From assembly GCA_017999075.1 (NCBI GenBank), contig JAGOBX010000082.1, positions 1-10,488 of the forward strand: a stretch of 10,488 bases of DNA. The letters run 5' to 3'. A program made the position numbers and the translations under genes. This stretch comes from JAGOBX01 sp017999075 [NCBI: Candidatus Babelota bacterium]. Lineage in GTDB: Bacteria > JAGOBX01. The notes under the pieces are model-generated. The model saw only the letters and a program-made list of their open reading frames with translations, was not told the origin of the DNA and made no database searches. Shown in pieces: positions 7,772 to 10,488 of the stretch (its first letter is position 1; each line of letters opens with the position of its first letter).

Positions 7772-9265
7772 ATGATAATATTAATTAATCCGAACCTTGT
7801 ATTTCAAAAAAATGATCCGTTTACTACAGGAGTAGTTTATATGCCTGTTGGTTTGGCATATGCTGCGGCAGTATTGAACAAATCAGGGTTTCCTATAAGA
7901 GTTATTGACGCATTTGGTGAAAATCCCGGGCAATTGGAAAGATCCGGTAAGTTTAATATTCTCGGATTGACTTATGAAGAAATTTTGTTTAAAATTCCGG
8001 AAGATTCTAAAATTATTTATGTTTATGCCATAAATTTATTAAACCATATTTCAACAGTTTCAATAATTGAAAATATAAAATTAAAATATCCGGATAAAAT
8101 TGTTATTGTTATTGAAAACACTCAAGCTGTAACTGCGTATGCTTTAAAAAAGGTTTATAAAGAATTTCTGGCTGCAGGAGCTGATTATGTTTTAACAGGC
8201 GAATGTGAATTTTCTATAGTTGAATTGACTAATTTTTTATTATCGTCCTGTAATAATGAAAACTTTAAAAAAATTAATGGACTTTGCGGAAAAGATTTTT
8301 TTAATGAAAATTATAATGTTATTGAGAATCCCGATAGTTTACCGTTTCCTGCCTGGGAATTTTTTCCTGTTGAAAATTATTGGAAATTAAAATTTGGACA
8401 CGGGCCTGTATCATTAAAAAAATATATGCCGATTTTAACGTCGCGAGGATGTCCTTATAAATGCAGATTTTGCGTATCTCCAGAAAATAATTTCGGAAAA
8501 TGGCGGTCGCGTTCAGAAAAAAATATTGTTGATGAAATTGAAAAATATGTTAATGAATTTGGTGTTGAAGAATTTCATATAGAAGATCTTAATCCTACGG
8601 TTTCAGATGAAAGAATTCAGAATATATGCAAAGAAATTTTAAGAAGAAATTTGAAAATTATATGGAAAATAGCTGCTGGAACTAAAGTTGAAACTATTAA
8701 ATCCGAGGAAACTGTCAGATTAATGGCTGAATCAGGATGCAGATATATTTCTATTTCTCCTGAAACAGGTTCGCCGGATGTTCTTAAAAAAATGAATAAA
8801 CCATTTGATATTGATCATGCAGTAAAAAACATCCGGTTTTTTAAAAAATATAAGATTTTTGTTCAAACCTGTTTTGTACTCGGATTTCCGGGAGAAACAA
8901 AACAGGATTTAATTAAAACTTATGAGTTAATAAAATCTCTGACTAAATTCGGGATAGATGAAATCGCGCTGTTTATAATAGCGCCTGTTCCGGGTTCTTC
9001 GATATTTGAAGAATTCAAAGGATACTTATCTTTGTCAGATTTGAATTTTACGCCGTCGTGGCGTTCAGATTATGAATTTTTAGTTAAATTCAGAATGAAA
9101 CTTTATAGAATGTTTTTGATTATAAAATTAATATATCATCCGTTAAAAGTGATAAAACAATCAATTAATTTTTTTAAAAGATCATTTGACACAAAAATGG
9201 AAATGGTTCCTTACAGAGCTCTTATATACAAATATTATGAATTCAGGAGCCGTTTTAAAAAATAA
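7772..9265 (+). CDS. Second B12-binding-type radical SAM protein, diverged
   Basis: 497 residues. It begins with an IILINPN strand, then MPVGLAYAAAVLNKSGF, the usual opening of cobalamin-binding radical SAM proteins. The region aligned to the cobalamin loop reads IENTQAVTAY (from residue 114) instead of the GG-x-H pattern, but DYVLTGECE follows as in the family. The radical SAM core has SRGCPYKCRFC with Cys227, Cys231 and Cys234 (CxxxCxxC), then FHIEDL (Glu271-Asp272), ISPETGSP, VLGFPGET and IAPVPGSSIF. The C-terminus (about 440-497) is basic with aromatic residues. Overall organisation matches the first radical SAM gene, but identity by eye is low outside the motifs, so this is an old paralogue or a separately acquired gene rather than a recent copy. 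The reaction may be methylation or another radical step on a glycan or lipid, which is inference. The ATG lies 8 bases after the previous stop, without a ribosome site. Confidence 0.85.
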   Translation: MIILINPNLVFQKNDPFTTGVVYMPVGLAYAAAVLNKSGFPIRVIDAFGENPGQLERSGKFNILGLTYEEILFKIPEDSKIIYVYAINLLNHISTVSIIENIKLKYPDKIVIVIENTQAVTAYALKKVYKEFLAAGADYVLTGECEFSIVELTNFLLSSCNNENFKKINGLCGKDFFNENYNVIENPDSLPFPAWEFFPVENYWKLKFGHGPVSLKKYMPILTSRGCPYKCRFCVSPENNFGKWRSRSEKNIVDEIEKYVNEFGVEEFHIEDLNPTVSDERIQNICKEILRRNLKIIWKIAAGTKVETIKSEETVRLMAESGCRYISISPETGSPDVLKKMNKPFDIDHAVKNIRFFKKYKIFVQTCFVLGFPGETKQDLIKTYELIKSLTKFGIDEIALFIIAPVPGSSIFEEFKGYLSLSDLNFTPSWRSDYEFLVKFRMKLYRMFLIIKLIYHPLKVIKQSINFFKRSFDTKMEMVPYRALIYKYYEFRSRFKK

Positions 9266-9292
9266 AATTTATTAAAAATTCTGGTAAAAATT

Positions 9293-10234
9293 ATGACAAC
9301 AAAAACAAATTTTTTTAATGAGTTGAATTGCAAAGTATGCGGTTCTTCAAAATATGAAATCATATACGAATCTTTATATCCGGAGAATATTTCCGAAGAA
9401 GAATTGAGAAAATCATTTATGGCTTCAAGCGATAGAAAACTTCTGGACAGGCTTGTGAGATGCGGGGATTGCGGGTTTGTTTATATAAATCCTCAGCTTG
9501 CCCCTGAACTTATTGTCAGTTCATATTCCGGAGCAGTTGATGAAACGTTTGTTTCGCAAAATGCGAGCAGAATAATAACATTTAAAAATTCGTTTAAAAA
9601 AGTTATTAATAAATTGGGGATAACTGATACTTCGAAATATAAAGTTCTTGACATAGGATGTGCTGGCGGAGCTTTTCCTAAAGCTGCGTTTGATCTTGGA
9701 TTTGAAATCACAGGGATAGAGCCTTCTAAATGGCTTTCAGAATACGGCCGGACACAATATAATATAGATATCAGAACAGGGACTCTAGAATCTCATGATT
9801 TTCAAGAAAGACAGTTTGATATCATAACATTATGGGATGTATTGGAACATATAAGTTGTCCTGAAATGACTTTAATTAAAATTGATAAATTACTGAAAGA
9901 TAGCGGCCGTCTTGTTTTAACTTATCCTGATATAAACAGTTTCACTTCAAGGATACTTGGTAAAAACTGGCCGTTTTTATTAAGTGTTCATCTGTATTAT
10001 TTTAACAGAAAAACAATCAGGAAATTTCTTGAAAAATATGGATATGAAGTTGAGTATGTTTCGCCGTACTGGCAGTCGTTAGAGTTAGGCTACATTTTGA
10101 AACGAGCAGCAAATTATTTTAAATTATTCAGTATATTTTGTAAATTAAGCAAAATCGCAGGAATTTCAGGATTACCTTTAAAATATAATATGGGACAGAC
10201 TCTTGTAATAGCGCGTAGAAAAAATAAAATATAA
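9293..10234 (+). CDS. Zinc-ribbon plus class I SAM methyltransferase (Methyltransf_23-like)
   Basis: 313 residues in two parts. The N-terminus has two CxxC pairs, Cys13/Cys16 and Cys57/Cys60, the second in VRCGDCGFVYINP, a typical zinc-binding head of methyltransferases found in O-antigen and polysaccharide loci. The methyltransferase core has VLDIGCAGG (118-126), ITGIEPS with the ribose-binding Glu, FDIITLWDVLEHI and LLKDSGRLVLTYPDINS. The C-terminal half includes HLYYFNRKTIRKFLEKYGYEV, common in the Methyltransf_23 group. It is predicted to transfer a methyl group from SAM to a sugar O, N or C atom in the cytoplasm. Zinc-headed relatives include sugar C-methyltransferases, so this or the radical SAM proteins could add a branching methyl group. 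It starts 27 bases after the previous stop, with no ribosome site. Substrate is not determinable. Confidence 0.85.
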   Translation: MTTKTNFFNELNCKVCGSSKYEIIYESLYPENISEEELRKSFMASSDRKLLDRLVRCGDCGFVYINPQLAPELIVSSYSGAVDETFVSQNASRIITFKNSFKKVINKLGITDTSKYKVLDIGCAGGAFPKAAFDLGFEITGIEPSKWLSEYGRTQYNIDIRTGTLESHDFQERQFDIITLWDVLEHISCPEMTLIKIDKLLKDSGRLVLTYPDINSFTSRILGKNWPFLLSVHLYYFNRKTIRKFLEKYGYEVEYVSPYWQSLELGYILKRAANYFKLFSIFCKLSKIAGISGLPLKYNMGQTLVIARRKNKI

Positions 10235-10286
10235 TTTTTATAATGGATTTAAACAATCGGCTGACAATAATGAGTTTAATTTAATT

Positions 10287-10488
10287 ATGATACCAAAAAA
10301 TATTAAAGCTGTAATTTTTGATATGGACGGAGTATTGATGCTGTCGTGCGGATGCCATGAATCTGCATTCAGGAAAGTTTTGTCTGGTATAGGAATTGAA
10401 ATGGAAGACTATCAAGAATATGCGGGAATGAGAACTGATGAAGTTTTTTATTCTGAATTGATAAAAAATAAATATTGCGATTGTTCAG
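10287..10488 (+). CDS. HAD-superfamily hydrolase or phosphomutase, 3'-truncated
   Basis: 67 codons are visible before the window ends. The protein starts MIPKNIKAVIFDMDGVL, giving the HAD motif I DxDG with nucleophile Asp12 and acid/base Asp14. The next residues (to about 55) include HESAFRKVL and GMRTDEVF, fitting the helical cap of the beta-phosphoglucomutase-like or phosphoglycolate-phosphatase-like subclass. The usual Asp-Ser after motif I is replaced by Leu-Ser, and two Cys (21 and 23) follow. Members act on phosphosugars or other small phosphates in the cytoplasm. In this operon it may supply or trim a sugar phosphate. It follows the methyltransferase after 52 bases, the largest gap in the window, with no terminator between. 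Motifs II to IV lie outside the window. Confidence 0.82.
   Translation, partial: MIPKNIKAVIFDMDGVLMLSCGCHESAFRKVLSGIGIEMEDYQEYAGMRTDEVFYSELIKNKYCDCS

Noticed and set aside
3275-9265. The two radical SAM genes as a recent tandem duplication
   Set aside because: They share only family motifs, differ in the cobalamin loop and length, and show no long identical DNA.
10239-10244. TATAAT as a -10 box for the HAD gene
   Set aside because: No -35 box at the right distance, and such hexamers are common by chance in DNA this AT-rich.
10249-10279. Inverted repeat TTAAAC / GTTTAA around a 19-base loop
   Set aside because: Six A/T-rich pairs with a long loop and no T run after it; too weak for a terminator or operator.
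10243-10284. A 13-codon ORF (MDLNNRLTIMSLI) before the HAD gene
   Set aside because: Very short, no ribosome site, no recognisable pattern; expected by chance.

Overview
The window is a densely packed, AT-rich stretch of bacterial DNA. It carries nine genes, all on the + strand, with gaps of 1 to 52 bases and no convincing terminator or internal promoter, so it reads as one operon-like unit. Both ends are cut: the first gene enters from the left and the last runs off the right edge. Reading frames use the standard code, with TAA, TAG and TGA all acting as stops. Lys, Asn, Ile and Phe codons are very frequent. Only two genes have a clear Shine-Dalgarno sequence. The host is probably a low-GC, anaerobic-type bacterium. 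The mix of cobalamin radical SAM enzymes with surface-glycan genes recalls Elusimicrobiota, Omnitrophota or Deltaproteobacteria-like lineages, but this is a guess and no gene here fixes the taxonomy.

Layout from left to right: (1) 3' part of a NodB-type polysaccharide deacetylase, <3-1232; (2) class I SAM methyltransferase, 1237-1953; (3) PLP-dependent DegT/DnrJ/EryC1/StrS-family sugar aminotransferase, 1955-3256; (4) B12-binding radical SAM protein, 3275-4804; (5) cytoplasmic GT-B glycosyltransferase, 4830-6020; (6) GT-C (GT39/PMT-like) membrane glycosyltransferase, 6030-7763; (7) a second, diverged B12-binding radical SAM protein, 7772-9265; (8) zinc-ribbon plus class I SAM methyltransferase, 9293-10234; (9) start of a HAD-superfamily phosphatase or phosphomutase, 10287->10488.

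Taken together this looks like part of a locus building a decorated cell-surface glycan or glycolipid. The aminotransferase would make an amino-sugar nucleotide and the HAD protein could serve sugar-phosphate metabolism. The GT-B enzyme would extend a lipid-linked chain on the cytoplasmic side. The GT-C enzyme would use a polyprenyl-phosphate sugar on the outer face, and the deacetylase would remove N- or O-acyl groups. Four genes are candidate methylating or radical-chemistry enzymes (two SAM methyltransferases and two cobalamin radical SAM proteins), so the product may be unusually methylated, possibly at unactivated carbons. The second radical SAM protein, with an altered cobalamin-domain loop, and the aminotransferase, with a non-canonical middle region, are the most interesting parts. 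No mobile element, CRISPR array, tRNA or rRNA was seen.
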